Shown: positions 33,623-45,689 of the stretch, piece after piece | How the letters are laid out: each line of letters opens with the position of its first letter | Numbering within the stretch: position 1 is the first letter of the stretch | DNA from: Nissolia schottii | Taxonomy: Eukaryota > Streptophyta > Magnoliopsida > Fabales > Fabaceae | Direction: 5' to 3' | DNA length: 64,000 bases | NCBI GenBank assembly: GCA_003254905.1 | Contig: QANU01113048.1 | Span: forward strand, 78,269-142,268 | Notes under the pieces: generated by a model | Database searches by the model: none | The model's input: the letters and a program-made list of their open reading frames with translations, nothing else | Told to the model about the DNA's origin: nothing | Translations under genes and position numbers: made by a program

Positions 33623-36600
33623 TTCAATACATGTTTTAGTATAAACTTTGAGCTACTGCATTTGCTTCTTTTCTGAGTTATGTGATTGGTTTCTATTGAT
33701 ATGCCATGTGATTGATAGATTATATTATTTTGTTGTCTTGGTCTTAGAGAAGAGGACTCGCATGATCATTAACACTGTATCAGCTGATTAAGCAAAGCAA
33801 ACCCACTTGGCTTTATGGTAGTATAGTATAGTAATAATGATTAAGGAGATCGTAAGAGTAGAAGGAGAATAATACCCTTTGATAACTCCTCTGGTATCAT
33901 GTTTTTGGATAAGTTTAGATCCCATTTTCATTTTTTTTACTTTAATTTTGGTAAATTATGCCTTATGAAACCCAGTCAAAGTGGTCAATTCAAGTGTTAT
34001 ATAAAAGGGACTATAGAGTACACTTTTTGTTTAAAACTTATTTCTTCGATAAGAAGCTACTCCAAGAACTGAAAAAATTCTCACAATAAAACATTAAAAT
34101 ACCTTATTACTCAAATGAAATAATTTTAAAATTATTTTTAAAATAAACCAATTTATAAAGGGTGTTGATTTAAATCAATTCCCTTACTATCCTTAATATT
34201 TTTTTAAGTCAATTCAAATTGACTTTTAATTTTTTTTAAAATTTAAGTCAATTTAAAGCGACTCTTAAATTAGGGCACATATACATATACCTTAGAGTCA
34301 ATTTTTTTAATTTTATTATGTATATGTATATACATGCATATACATATACATATACATAATACATAATACATAATACATAATACATAATGTATATAAAATA
34401 TGGTGTGTAAATATTTTAATATATTATAATGGTGAGAAAAAAATATACAATACACAATTACATATCTATGAGTTGATTCTATAAAGTGTAAGATGAAAAT
34501 AAGAGTCAACTTATAGATACAAATATAATTATTTCATTATTCACTTATTACACTGTCATCTAATTATGTGATATTATTTAGAAGATTTTTAAAATAATAA
34601 GAAAAATACTTAACTAATTTTATTTATGTGTCATCACACAATTAAATGACAATATAAAACTCTTTTACACTATTAGAGTATACAAATTAATCTCATTAGA
34701 AAGAATAATAATAGAAGGTAAAATCAACTCATAGATACAAATATAATTATTTTATTATTCACTTATACTGTCATCTAAAGATATTTTGAGTTAATTTTTA
34801 TTTTTATCTTGCACTTTATAGAGTTAACTCATAGATAATTTTTATCTATGGTGAGAGGTTAATACTATGTCCAAAATCATATTTATAAATAAAAGTACAT
34901 ACTCAGTAAGCTAACCCGATAAGAGTTATCTTAATTATCCGATAAATTTCACATCACTAGAACTAAGTAAATTTAGAGAAAAATTCTTCAGTTGGATAAA
35001 TATCGCTTACGAAAGTGTATATTGTATATTTCTCCGTTTTTTTCTCTTTTAAAAAATGGTTAGTATTAGATTCCCGATTTAACTAAAGTTTCTATTTTGT
35101 ACCTAAAATAGTAGTATTTGATTCCCTATCTAATGGCCCCCTATTTTTTTATATGCAATTTAATGACCCTTTATCCTTTGATACCTTTCACACTCGGATC
35201 TATTTAGCATGTCAGTTTTGTGTTGGAAGGGATGGAAAGGAAAATGAAAATTTTTTAGAAGACTTAATTTTAATTTTGATAGATAAAAATTATAACTAAA
35301 CTTGTATAACTTTTTTTTTCTTTATTTTAAAATAAAACTCACAATCACGCCTCGCAATATCACACATCTTCAAAATTCTGTTTTCTTATAATTCTTCACG
35401 TTCTGAAATTCCCTTTCACGGTTCTAAGGAATCAGTCACCATCTACATAAGATGAGATCTCTTAAAAAACTTGAAGTCTTTTTATATTCCAGCTTAACCA
35501 CATGCTACTGTCGTGAGACCCGGCCATGTTGCTCATAATAAATTTTCTTGCCTTTTCTTTTTGGTAGTGTTATTTATATGTAGACATTAAATCTCTCATT
35601 TCACGCATATCATGTGATTTATGAGTGTGAGTCTCAATATATGTAAGAACAAAGACTTAATGTTTATACCCAAATTAATATACGAATAGCATTTCTATTT
35701 CTTTTTCTCCTTTCGTTAACCAAAAATTGTTTTTCAAGCACAAACACCTTTGTTACCTGAAATCCAAGATTCATGCCATCATTTAAGTGTCTATTTCTTA
35801 ACTAAACACCTGACTTAACTTTCTCCCTACATTGTAGTTTAGTGGTCCCCCCCTTAATTGCTTCCCTCATCAGTCATAACATTCATTGATCAAAAGTAGG
35901 TGAAAGTGAAAGTTACATTCCCATATCTACTTTGGTTCACAAGAAAACCATTATATGAGACTCTTGTTTCCTTTAACTTTTGAAGGAATTATTTTTAAAA
36001 TAATTATGTTTAAAGAATTAATTTTAAATGAAATAAGTTTAAAAGAATTGGTTTATGTTTAGTTTAGATATTTTAAAAGTAAGCTTGAGATAATTATTTT
36101 TGTTTGGATGAGATAAAATAAAAGTATTTTTGGAGATAAAATTACCAAAATGATATAATATAATTTTAAGATAAATTAAGGCATTTAGAGAGAGTGTGTG
36201 TTTGGAGGGTTAAAATGGTAAAAGAAAATTTAATTTAAAATCTTACACTAAAAAATAACTATAAAACTTCATTGACCCTCAATCTAATGTTTCCCGGCAC
36301 CAAAAATAGTCAAACAACATTATTATTATTCAAAGTCATTTTAAGTTTCCCCCAGCGTTTGGGCACGGAGTCCTTTTTTATTCTCCATTTCTAAATTTAT
36401 CAAGTGAACCACCACTTCCAGTTAATGAGTGTAAATATGGTTGGGGATACATTGCAATAATTTATATACAAGGTAATTTATAATATCTACGTATGTGTGA
36501 TCTTCGGCAGGCTCTTAATTTTAAGAGGAATTCTATAGCTACTAAAATCCCTTTTGACAAATCACAGTGAATTCAAAGCTTGATTAAAATCAAAACCCGT

Positions 36601-39600
36601 GAAACACTCCAATTAATTAGATCATGGATCGATTAATTGCATCATCCATTCCACATGATTATTTGGTCCTAACTACTGTTATAAGGGTTTGGAATTGTAT
36701 GAGTTGGAAAAATAGGTAACATAATAATATGGATGGAATTTTTTATTTTATAATTGTATGGTTTTGGTCTTAAAATTGTCACCCCATGGTAATTTCAAGT
36801 ATTAAAAAAAATATAAAAAGCTGCGAATTGATGACAATGACATGTGATGCGACATTGATGAAATCGTCAGTAACAATGACAATTTCAGCATCTGTCAATT
36901 TTAAAAAAAAAAATTAGCATATTAACCTATATACTTTAACGAATCGCCACCATTATCAACCATTTCAACACTTATTAGCATCACGTTATCTGTCATCATC
37001 ATTAGTTCGCACCTTTCTACTTTTTTATTCTTTCAAAAAAATCTAAAATCTCCTAAGGTTATAGCAATTTCAATACCCAAAGTCATACAAATATAAAATA
37101 ATAATAATAATAAATCAACCATAATACTATTCTTTTTTTAGTGCCGTATAACACAGAAAACTCACAGCTACACACCAAGTAGAGAAAACTATCCTTTTGT
37201 TAGTTATCAATTGCCTCTGCCCACCTATAGAACCAAACACAATGTTCAATTCAGGCTGTTGCAGAATTCATGCAGTTTCCATATCTTCCATCATAGTGGG
37301 GTAGGCCACATCAATATTGAGCTACCTCTCTCCAGCCTGTATATAAGCACAAGCTCCTAACCGCACACCAGAATCCAGATCTAGTTTCACCATAACTTTC
37401 TAGACATAGTTTGCATCTTGACTGATATATAATATTATATATCATATATCTAGGAGCTAGTTGCTGTCTGACACATCTATACTATTCAACGACTGCTCCA
37501 TTAACCTTAAAAAATGACCAATACATTCCAGGAATTTAAAAATTAAGCTTGCACCACCGACACCCAAGCTTGCACCCATGCTTTTCATATTTGTAGTAGG
37601 TAAGATGCCAAACCCTGATTTTCCGTATACACCGTATCATTCTATCGGTATGCTATGATTGGGGACCCGCATGATCTAGTCTCATCCATGGTGGGACATT
37701 CAATGAATTGCATATTAAATTGATATTTAGCTGAGTGACACTGCTTCAAGTGGTATTTTCTTTGATTATACATGTGTCTTGTATGAAATATAGTTATCTT
37801 TACCAAAAGAAATAAAAAATTGTTAATTATTTGATTGAGTTTGATTTTTATTTCACGTTTTTATATTGTTACTCAATTGTTTATTATTATGTGATTGGGA
37901 TAATTTAATATTTTTTATACGAAAAATGGTTTAAGATAACTTTTACTCAGAGATTCTATAAACATACTGATAACAAAATTACGAATCATATTAGTTGTAT
38001 GAAATTATGAATCGCAATGTTTTTTTTTTCTTAACTTCACTTTCTCGTATTTTCCTTCCTTAGCCCTGTTCACGCCTGCTGTTCCACTGGCCACTGCATA
38101 TCTGCACCACACACTCCCTACTGCTTATCCTTTCTTTCCTTTTCTTTTAATTGTTTTTTTCATTGAATTACTTTTGAGCAAAACGTAAAAGACAGCACAT
38201 GAATTTTATACATTTCTGAATCTAAAATTTTGAAACTGAAATTATGAATAGTTGTAAATAGGAGTGAAATTGGATCAGTTTGGTTTGATTTTAAAAAATA
38301 AAATTGTTTCAAACTAATCAATTTTTATTGGTTCAATTTTGTTCACTTTTTTTTTTAAATATTTTTACCAAATCTGAATGGAACTAAACTGAACTGGATT
38401 TCTATGATAATAATTTTAAAATATAAAAAATATTAAAAAAATCCAAAAAATAGAAAATTCAAAAGAAAAAGAATCACAAAATAATTGTGCTCCATGTCTC
38501 ATGTTATAATCACAATCCTTAAATGATCCATAAAAAGAAAAGAAACATAATTGTTCAACCAAACAACCAACGACTTAATTGCATATTAAGTTACACAATT
38601 TACTTGTGATGTTTAAGATTAAGATTTTGTAAAATTGTAATTTGGTTATATGGGTTATGGGCCGAAGTGTTGGGTTGAGTGAGACGTTGGGTTATAGACT
38701 TACAGATAAATTATAAATTTGAAATCCAATCCATTAATGAATATTGGATTTGGTCTGTCTTTTGATCCGATGATCTGGTGACCCAAACCAAATCAAATCA
38801 AATAGGTTGGTTCAGTTTGGATTGATCGTTTTCAACAAGTTGGATCGATTCGCTTTTCACTCCTAGTTATAAACAAGTACACTATAAATATTTTACATAT
38901 TATTTAAATATGAATAACTTCAAATGATATTTATTTAGAAGACAAATTATAATTAAAAAGAAAGACTTCTCCTTTTGCTTATTTATGTATGTAAACTTAT
39001 TTTTTTTAAATAAAATAAGTTTGAAATATTTTAACCAATAAATATTTAATTATATATTTTAATTCAATATCATTTTTGAAAGTAAGAAATAAGAATAATA
39101 AGTTAAATATTTTAATTATGTCAATTTAAATAAATTTTATATTAATAAAAGCATTTTAGAGCTACTTAACTAAACCTAACAAAGTCATAATAAGCACTTC
39201 TATTATCATGTATCTGAACACAAAATAATTTATTTATATATTATTTTTAAAATAAGACCTTTTATTAGAAATTTCTTTTACAGAAAGACTTAATTAAGCT
39301 TTTTACTCAGACGTACCTTTAATGTATAACTTTTGTTCTATACTAGCCATAACTAAAGAATATAAAATGTGACATTGTACTTTAAGTTGTGTGTGATATA
39401 AGAACATGGTACTCCATTGTTCCTCAACATAGTTCCTTTAGAAAAATTAAATTATTTCATATTAATAGGCACATTAGCATTTTAACGAAGACTTAATTAT
39501 TATATACTAATGCTATCCTTAGTAGAGAGATTGAGTGAGAAGAGACTTAGAAGAAACATGAGTAACTAATAAAGGGAGAAATGTACAAATGATAATTTAA

Positions 39601-42600
39601 TAATTAAAATTTATTTATTTTATAAAATTGAGATCATTCAATAAATTCCTTAATTCTTGTGCAATAGTCTTAAAGAATTACGATTAAAAAACGGAGAAAG
39701 TATACAATACTAGATAAATCTTAACAATATTAATAGTCATCATCATAATCAAACTATTTAATGATACGAAAAAAACATAATTAAATGATAATTTAAAATT
39801 ATAATAAAAGTGAGTTAAACTGAACCATAAAAAATGTAAAAAATCAAATAAAATTTATATATATATTGACATTATATTTATGAAATTTAGTGTTTTCAGC
39901 AGTATTTAACAAACTTACTATTTATATATTTTCAAACTTTATAGAGTATAACAATGCGTAATTAAATGTAAATATATAGAAACAGAAAGAAAAAAAGTGC
40001 ATATTAAACAACTTGAATAAAATAATAATCGGTAAACAACATCGCCATAGAAGATTCTACTTGGGTTGAATTTTTGAACTTGTACTTCATTGTGTACAGA
40101 CCCTTTGTAACTAACTCTCTAACCATCAACCAAGCTTTAACTACACTTAGTTATTACAGCTCATCAATAAGCTAACTATGGTTAGGACAAATAACAAAAT
40201 CAGTTAAGTGACTAATTAGTTAACTATGCTAACAACAAATTACAATTAGCAACTAGCAACTAGAGACTTCAGTCAACACCCCCCAGTTGGCGCGAATATG
40301 TCAAGAAGCAGCAACTTGGAGCGATGATGGAAGGAAAGCTTGTGATCCCAGGGCTTTGTGAAAATATCAGTTGTTTGATCTGTAGGAGGGACAAAAGTGA
40401 GATGCAACAAGCAGATTGAAGCTTCTCGTGAATGGAACGGCAATCCAATTCGATATGCTTCGTACGCTCATGAAACGCAGGATTTTGAGCAATGTGAGTC
40501 ACCGAGAGATTGTCATAGAATAGTGTTGCCGGTAGAGTGAATTTGACACCAAAATCATGTAGTAAATAAACAAGCCATTGGATTTTACAGTTTGTGGTAG
40601 CCATGACTCTATATTTAGCTTCGGAGGATGATCGAGATATGGTGGACTGCTTCTTAGCTTTCTAAGATACTAACGAGGAACCAAGGAACACACAATATCC
40701 AATGACATATTTTTTGGTATCGGGGTACCTTGCCCAATAAAAATTCGAATAAGCTCTGATGCTTGTTCAATCAGTTGTTAGAAAATAAACAAAAGATCTA
40801 AACTAGGATAGGTTTTGATGTATTTGACAATACGCAATATTGCTGCTTGATAATGATGAACCATAGGATGTGAAATATATTGAGTCAACCGTTGCACACC
40901 AAAGGAGATATATGGTCGAGTATTAGTTAAGTAAAACAGTTCGCAAATAATTATGTGATAGAGAGCTAAATCCTCAAATGTTGTACCACACCTATCGGGT
41001 TTAGTAGCCACAAGAGTGGAAACTCCTTTTCCAACAAGCAACCCACAATGACCTAATAGATCCGGGGCATATTTCCGCTGAGAAACATTGATGCCTTCTA
41101 GCGCCGCAACTTCAAGGCCGAAAAATAAAAAAATTAAGGTCATCGAGATCCTTAATTTTGAAGACATCGTCAAGCATGTGCTCGACACTATCAATCTCAA
41201 CCATGTCATTCCCAGCTAGGATTAGATTAGATCATCCACGTAGACTAGGATGACCACAAATGAATTGGTAGCACTTTTAATGAAGAGGTAATTAGAGAGT
41301 GATTGGCCTTACTAACGGGAGTTGGTCTAAGTGGTAAGCGATTTGTTATTACTTAAGTAAGGTCCGGAGTTCGAGACCTTGTGCATGACCCGAGTCGACC
41401 CAGATTAGTCAAGGCTAAGCCTTGGATACCGGACAGACAAACAAAAAAAAGAAAGTGATCGGCCTTTGCCCCGTTAATTAATCTTGTAACTTAAATTTTG
41501 GAACAGGAGCATCCTCAATCACACGGAGAGAAGGAGCCTCAATTTCTTCTCATCGTGTGGGACCGGGAACCCAATCGACGACTGCTGGCGCTGCGACCCG
41601 CGCTGGCACCTCCGCCGCAAGCGCCTAGCCGACTGCGCCATCGGCTTCGGCCGCAACGCCATCGGCGGCCGCGACGGGCGGTACTACGTGGTCACCGACC
41701 CCTCCGACGAGGACCCCGTGAACCCCAAGCCCGGCACCCTCCGGCACGCCGTCATCCAGGACAGGCCCCTCTGGATCGTGTTCAAGAGGGACATGGTGAT
41801 CACGCTGAGGCAGGAGCTCATCATGAACAGCTTCAAGACCATCGACGGCCGCGGCGCCAGCGTCCACGTCGCCCACGGCGCCTGCATCACCCTCCAGTTC
41901 ATCACCAACGTCATCATCCACGGCGTCCACATCCACGGCTGCATCCAAACGGGGAACGCCATGGTGCGAAGCTCCCCCTCCCATTATGGGTGGAGGACGC
42001 TGGCCGACGGGGACGGCATCTCCATCTTCGGCGCCAGCCACATCTGGATTGACCACAACTCCCTCTCCAACTGCTCCGACGGGCTCATCGACGCTATTGT
42101 GGGGTCCACCGCCATCACCATTTCCAACAACTACTTCACCCACCACAATGAGGTAGCGGGATGCAATTGAAGCTCTATCTTTGTGCCTTCTCTTTGCGTG
42201 GCTGTGTGGGTTGGTAATAATTTGGGGCGCTGAGTTTGTTGGATTGGAAATAAATTGTTGTGCAGGTTATGTTGTTGGGTCATAGTGACTCTTATCTGAG
42301 AGACAAGCAGATGCAGGTGACCATCGCGTACAACCATTTTGGGGAGGGCCTAATCCAAAGAATGCCAAGGTGACTAAAATATCTTGTGAGTCATTATGAT
42401 TAATAATATTTTTGTTCTTGTTTTTCTTTCATTTTTTTTTTTTGTATTTTCGGGATAGAATGTTAATTTCATATTGGTAATCTTCCCGTATACTTTTCTT
42501 TTTTTAGATTGACACATATAAGCAGGTCAAACACTACATCTTAATTTAAAACTTTAAGACAATGAGTTTATCATCAAACTAATCGACACTTTTTAAACTT

Positions 42601-43423
42601 ATACAAATCTCAACACAACCTACTAGAGTTCTTATTTTATAGTTTTTTTTTGGACTCAGGGAGTCCCTTTTCAAAATCGATAGTTTGGCATATGAAAGGC
42701 CCATTAATGAATTTTTTTTAAGAAAAGTCACTTGACTGAGCTCTATTCAATTAATGATACTAAATAAATTTTAATTAGTTGTTGTTTGAGCAAGAGAAAA
42801 TTCTTAATCTATTTATTGTATAACACATTAATAAATGTGAGTCATTTTTATCTCTTAAATTATCGCATTCATCGTTTTATCAAAATAAACCTAGCTCATA
42901 ATCTAAAGCTTAATGATACTATGGGCTACGGCTTCATAGATTCTACAAATTGTGCTAACAATGGATTGGTTATTCAAAATGCAGGTGCCGACATGGGTAT
43001 TTCCACGTTGTAAACAATGATTATACCCACTGGCAAATGTACGCAATTGGTGGCAGCGCTAACCCCACGATTAACAGCCAAGGCAACAGATACCTTGCCC
43101 CTCTGAACCCTTTCGCTAAGGAGGTAAAGTGGTTGCGTGTGGTTAATGTTTAGTTAGCAGTGGCATTGTGCCCATGGTGATGGGAAAATTGATTTGGACA
43201 GGTGACGAAGAGAGTGGAGACGTCGGAATCCACGTGGAAAAAATGGAATTGGAGATCTGACAGAGACCTTCTGCTGAACGGTGCCTTCTTCACTTCATCC
43301 GGAGCAGGGGCTGCAGCAAGCTATGCCAGAGCCTCGAGTTTGGGGGCCAAATCCTCTTCTCTGGTAGGTACCCTTACCTCTGCTGCCGGTGCTCTTAACT
43401 GCCGCAGGGGTGCCACGTGTTAA
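32730..43423 (+). CDS. Secreted pectate lyase (PL1 family)
   Basis: Six exons join in frame to 433 residues: 32730-32854, 33512-33577, 41507-42152, 42266-42369, 42985-43123 and 43202-43423. All introns are GT-AG. Residues 1-26 form a signal peptide (likely cut after CANA), followed by the [17 protein letters not shown] stretch usual in plant pectate lyases. The parallel beta-helix domain begins at [15 protein letters not shown] (81-95). Calcium-site residues lie in WIDHNSLS (244-251) and DGLID (255-259). The catalytic region is RMPRCRHGYF: Arg311, Pro313 and Arg316 match R218, P220 and R223 of bacterial PelC. It ends [11 protein letters not shown]. The enzyme cleaves de-esterified pectin by beta-elimination in the apoplast. 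Intron 2 is 7,929 bp, packed with repeats and far longer than usual. Exon 3 is GC-rich, giving long chance frames on both strands. Intact as read. Confidence 0.94.
33582..33619. repeat. (TC)19 microsatellite at the start of pectate lyase intron 2
   Basis: Begins five bases after the exon 2 donor (gtaa then the tract). Likely polymorphic in length. Confidence 0.9.
33620..38250. other. Pectate lyase intron 2, first part
   Basis: No exon of this gene is needed here; the frame passes directly from exon 2 to exon 3. Contents: a TACATA/TAATACA simple repeat at 34318-34395; a set of direct and inverted repeats at 34430-34860 (ATAGATACAAATATAATTAT at 34514 and 34733); long AT-rich stretches; and a mixed-composition island at 37200-37720 with a TATA-like box at 37339-37346. 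Confidence 0.5.
34318..34395. repeat. TACATA / TAATACA simple repeat
   Basis: A run of ATATACAT units passes into five or more ATAATAC units, all within the intron. Confidence 0.8.
38259..38865. mobile_element. hAT-type element, 607 bp, in pectate lyase intron 2
   Basis: Starts TAGGAGTGAAATTGGATC and ends TTTTCACTCCTA. The flanks GTTGTAAA (38251-38258) and GTTATAAA (38866-38873) match at seven of eight bases. The subterminal regions have opposed GGTTTGATTTT and AAATCAAATC words. Non-coding. Confidence 0.8.
40040..41290 (-). pseudogene. Ty1/Copia remnant in pectate lyase intron 2
   Basis: On the minus strand a [20 protein letters not shown] stretch (about 41290-41230) carries the RT catalytic YVDD box, followed after a frame break by [15 protein letters not shown] residues. 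The RNase H region 40604-40269 keeps [19 protein letters not shown] and the [12 protein letters not shown] box. A purine tract (CTGGGGGGTG) near 40280 precedes a TGTTGACTGAAG start, the probable 3' LTR, running to about 40040. Several stops and frame shifts; dead. Confidence 0.85.
41311..41450 (+). mobile_element. tRNA-derived SINE with target duplication, next to exon 3
   Basis: Pol III A box (TTGGTCTAAGTGGTAAGC) and B box (GGAGTTCGAGACC) are followed by a body ending in an A-rich tail (ACAAACAAAAAAAAG). Flanking 16-mers GAGAGTGATTGGCCTT (41295-41310) and GAAAGTGATCGGCCTT (41451-41466) match at 14 of 16. It inserted into the Copia remnant and ends 56 bp before exon 3 of the pectate lyase. 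Confidence 0.88.
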
Positions 43424-44969
43424 TACCAAGCACCATCAGCCACCACAAGGAAATAAAAGGGAAAACCACCGGAACCAAACTTAAAAGAGAGAAGGAAAAA
43501 AGAGAAATGAGAAAAGAGCATACGGGAAAGGAAGAAACAAAGTTTCCATTCTTCCTCCTCTCATGTTGATTAGATTTTGAAAATACTGTACATTTTACGT
43601 CAACTGTATCAAATCGATAAGGAATGATTGCTTAGAAGCCATTTCCCCACTATTGGAATTCTTCTAAGATGTTTCCCGCTAATTTTCATAGGGAGACGAA
43701 TTCTTTTCTCTTCTCTAGTAATATTTTTTTTTTTTTTGTCTTTGTCAATCTCCGAATAGCATGTTAATTTTATTTATATTACCTTTAAACTTTTTATGCC
43801 TATTTTAAAACAGGCACTTAATAAGGAAAAAAATAATTCTTGTCTTCTGTATATCACCTATTGGATGGTCTAGTGATTTTATCGCTAGTACAATTCAGTT
43901 ACGTTTAAATTTAGCATGCCCTTTAAGAAAGTACTTGATTTGTCCAAAATAAAACGGGCAAAAAGGGAGGAAGAAGAGTATTGTACTATGCAGAGGTTGG
44001 TTATGTGTTTGTTTGGATCAGAATCTTATCCTCGAATGCCTTCTTGTTGAAGCTTAAATTCTCTTTAAGAAGTTTTTGTGTTTCTCGGTCTACAAAAGAA
44101 AAGATAATTATTATTTCAATAAATGGAATAAATTGCACTTTGAATACACTATAAAAGTTGCGTATCAATTTTAAATTAGCATTATTAAATATCAAGTTAA
44201 AAGGTTATCTGATTATATACTAAAACTATAATTCTCGGATAGTAATAGCAATTAGCACCTTAACCTCCTTTTTGATCTGAAAACACTCGAACCTCTTTTT
44301 CTTCGTGTACGAAGGGGCCAAAGGCGCAAATTTTATGGAGTTGGATTGCAAATAAATGTGTTCAAAAATTATTGTCGATTCGTTTTTTGGTAGACTATGT
44401 GCTCGTCCACCAAAGCACTTGCCTAAATAAATAAAATGAAAATAATTGCAATAGCAACAAATTAGGCTTTGTTTTTCTTTTTATGGTCGACCCAACAAGG
44501 GAGTGAAAGGATGTAAATGAATCCACCCAATAAAAAACCAAATTGAAAACCATGGCTAGGAATATCCACAAGAGTAGTGCATCTCCGAGAGACTCAAAAA
44601 AGAGATTAATGGAACTTGCGGTCGAAGACTGGAACATCCTAGTCAGCTAATTACACTTAAGTCGTAATTAATACTCACTAGTTGTCATATTTTAACTTTT
44701 CCTTATTTTAGACTTAGTTTTATTAAATAGGTACTTGGAAAATACAGGGAAATTTTGAACTTTTGTAGAAAGTCATTTTTGAAAGACATGAGCCATACTC
44801 TTGGGAATAGGAGTGATGCTGGAACATAAGTGCACGGAAACACACAAAACATTATACATACATATCCATCACGACATAGATAATATACATATCTAAATAA
44901 ATCTCATCATTCATTCATTCATTCATTAATATAATAAAGTCATACATAACAATCATCATTTTGACAGTG
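43424..44969. other. 3' flank of the pectate lyase gene and intergenic DNA
   Basis: The 3'UTR probably runs a few hundred bases past 43423. The rest is AT-rich. Open frames at 44001-44195 and 44395-44637 (minus) resemble nothing known. A (CATT)n run lies at about 44908-44930. Confidence 0.45.
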
Positions 44970-45550
44970 TGTAATACCTAGGTTTTATTTTATTTTATTT
45001 CTTGTTTAAGATGATATGCGATTTTGTTTTCATATTTTAAAATTTAAATAGGAGATAATAGATAAGATGATATTAGATGCTTAAAATTTTAAAGGAGAGA
45101 ATTTAGAAATTAAATAATGTTTCACTAATTAAATAGGTTAATTTTGAAATAAATGATTTTCTATTATCTTGATAAATTTATTAGTAATCTTTTTTAGATT
45201 TAGTTAAAAGAAAAAAAAAGAGTAAAGGAGTTTGGTGTGATGTTTTAGTCCCATATTGCTTAAGTTGAGATGTATAGGTGGTAACTTCCCCTATAAATAT
45301 AACATCTTCTTATAGTATTTAGACTTGTTAATTCACTCAAGAGCTTTGAAGGTTCTGATTCTAGTGGGACTATTCACTCTAGTTTAATATTTTCATATTG
45401 TGGGAAAGTAGTGTCTCTACTTAAGGTGTCCAAGCCTAGGAATCCCAATGTCCCGAGTTAGTTAGCAATGTCGTTTGAGTTCCTATCAAGTGAGGAACGA
45501 CAATCAGTCTCTGAAAACTCTAGATGAATGGGTTTATGGTGCCCCCTATT
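44970..45550 (+). repeat. Probable third-type LTR fragment
   Basis: Starts TGTAATACCTAGG. A TATA box (CCCCTATAAATATAAC) sits about 320 bp in, at 45292-45299, followed by a leader-like stretch. The TG start and TATA spacing suggest an LTR. The 3' end and duplication were not found. Confidence 0.4.
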
Positions 45551-45554
45551 TGAC

Positions 45555-45685
45555 AGGCCACTATAGTGGTCCCTGGGCGTTGCAGCAGTACAGAAAAGGT
45601 GAGGCGCTACTACGATCTCACGCCACTACAGTGACACAAAGCAGACACAATGCTGCCTACGCTAGTGGTGTGAGAAAAACACACA
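45555..45685. repeat. CCACTATAGTGG motif cluster
   Basis: A perfect palindrome CCACTATAGTGG at 45558-45569 is followed by related words (CGCTACTACGA, GCCACTACAGTGACA, TACGCTAGTGGTGT) within 125 bp. Same style as the palindrome arrays of families A and B. Confidence 0.55.
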
Positions 45686-45689
45686 TGAC

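Noticed and set aside
37200..37720. A known conserved microRNA gene in the intronic island
   Set aside because: I compared it with microRNA sequences I remember and found no match; kept only as an unexplained island.
41498..42146. Long open frames of 184 residues (plus) and 173 residues (minus) over pectate lyase exon 3
   Set aside because: They are shadows in a GC-rich exon; the true frame carries the pectate lyase motifs and joins exons 2 and 4 in phase.
42786..43013. 75-residue frame covering the start of pectate lyase exon 5
   Set aside because: Mostly intron sequence, and it reads exon 5 in a wrong frame; the exon starts at 42985.
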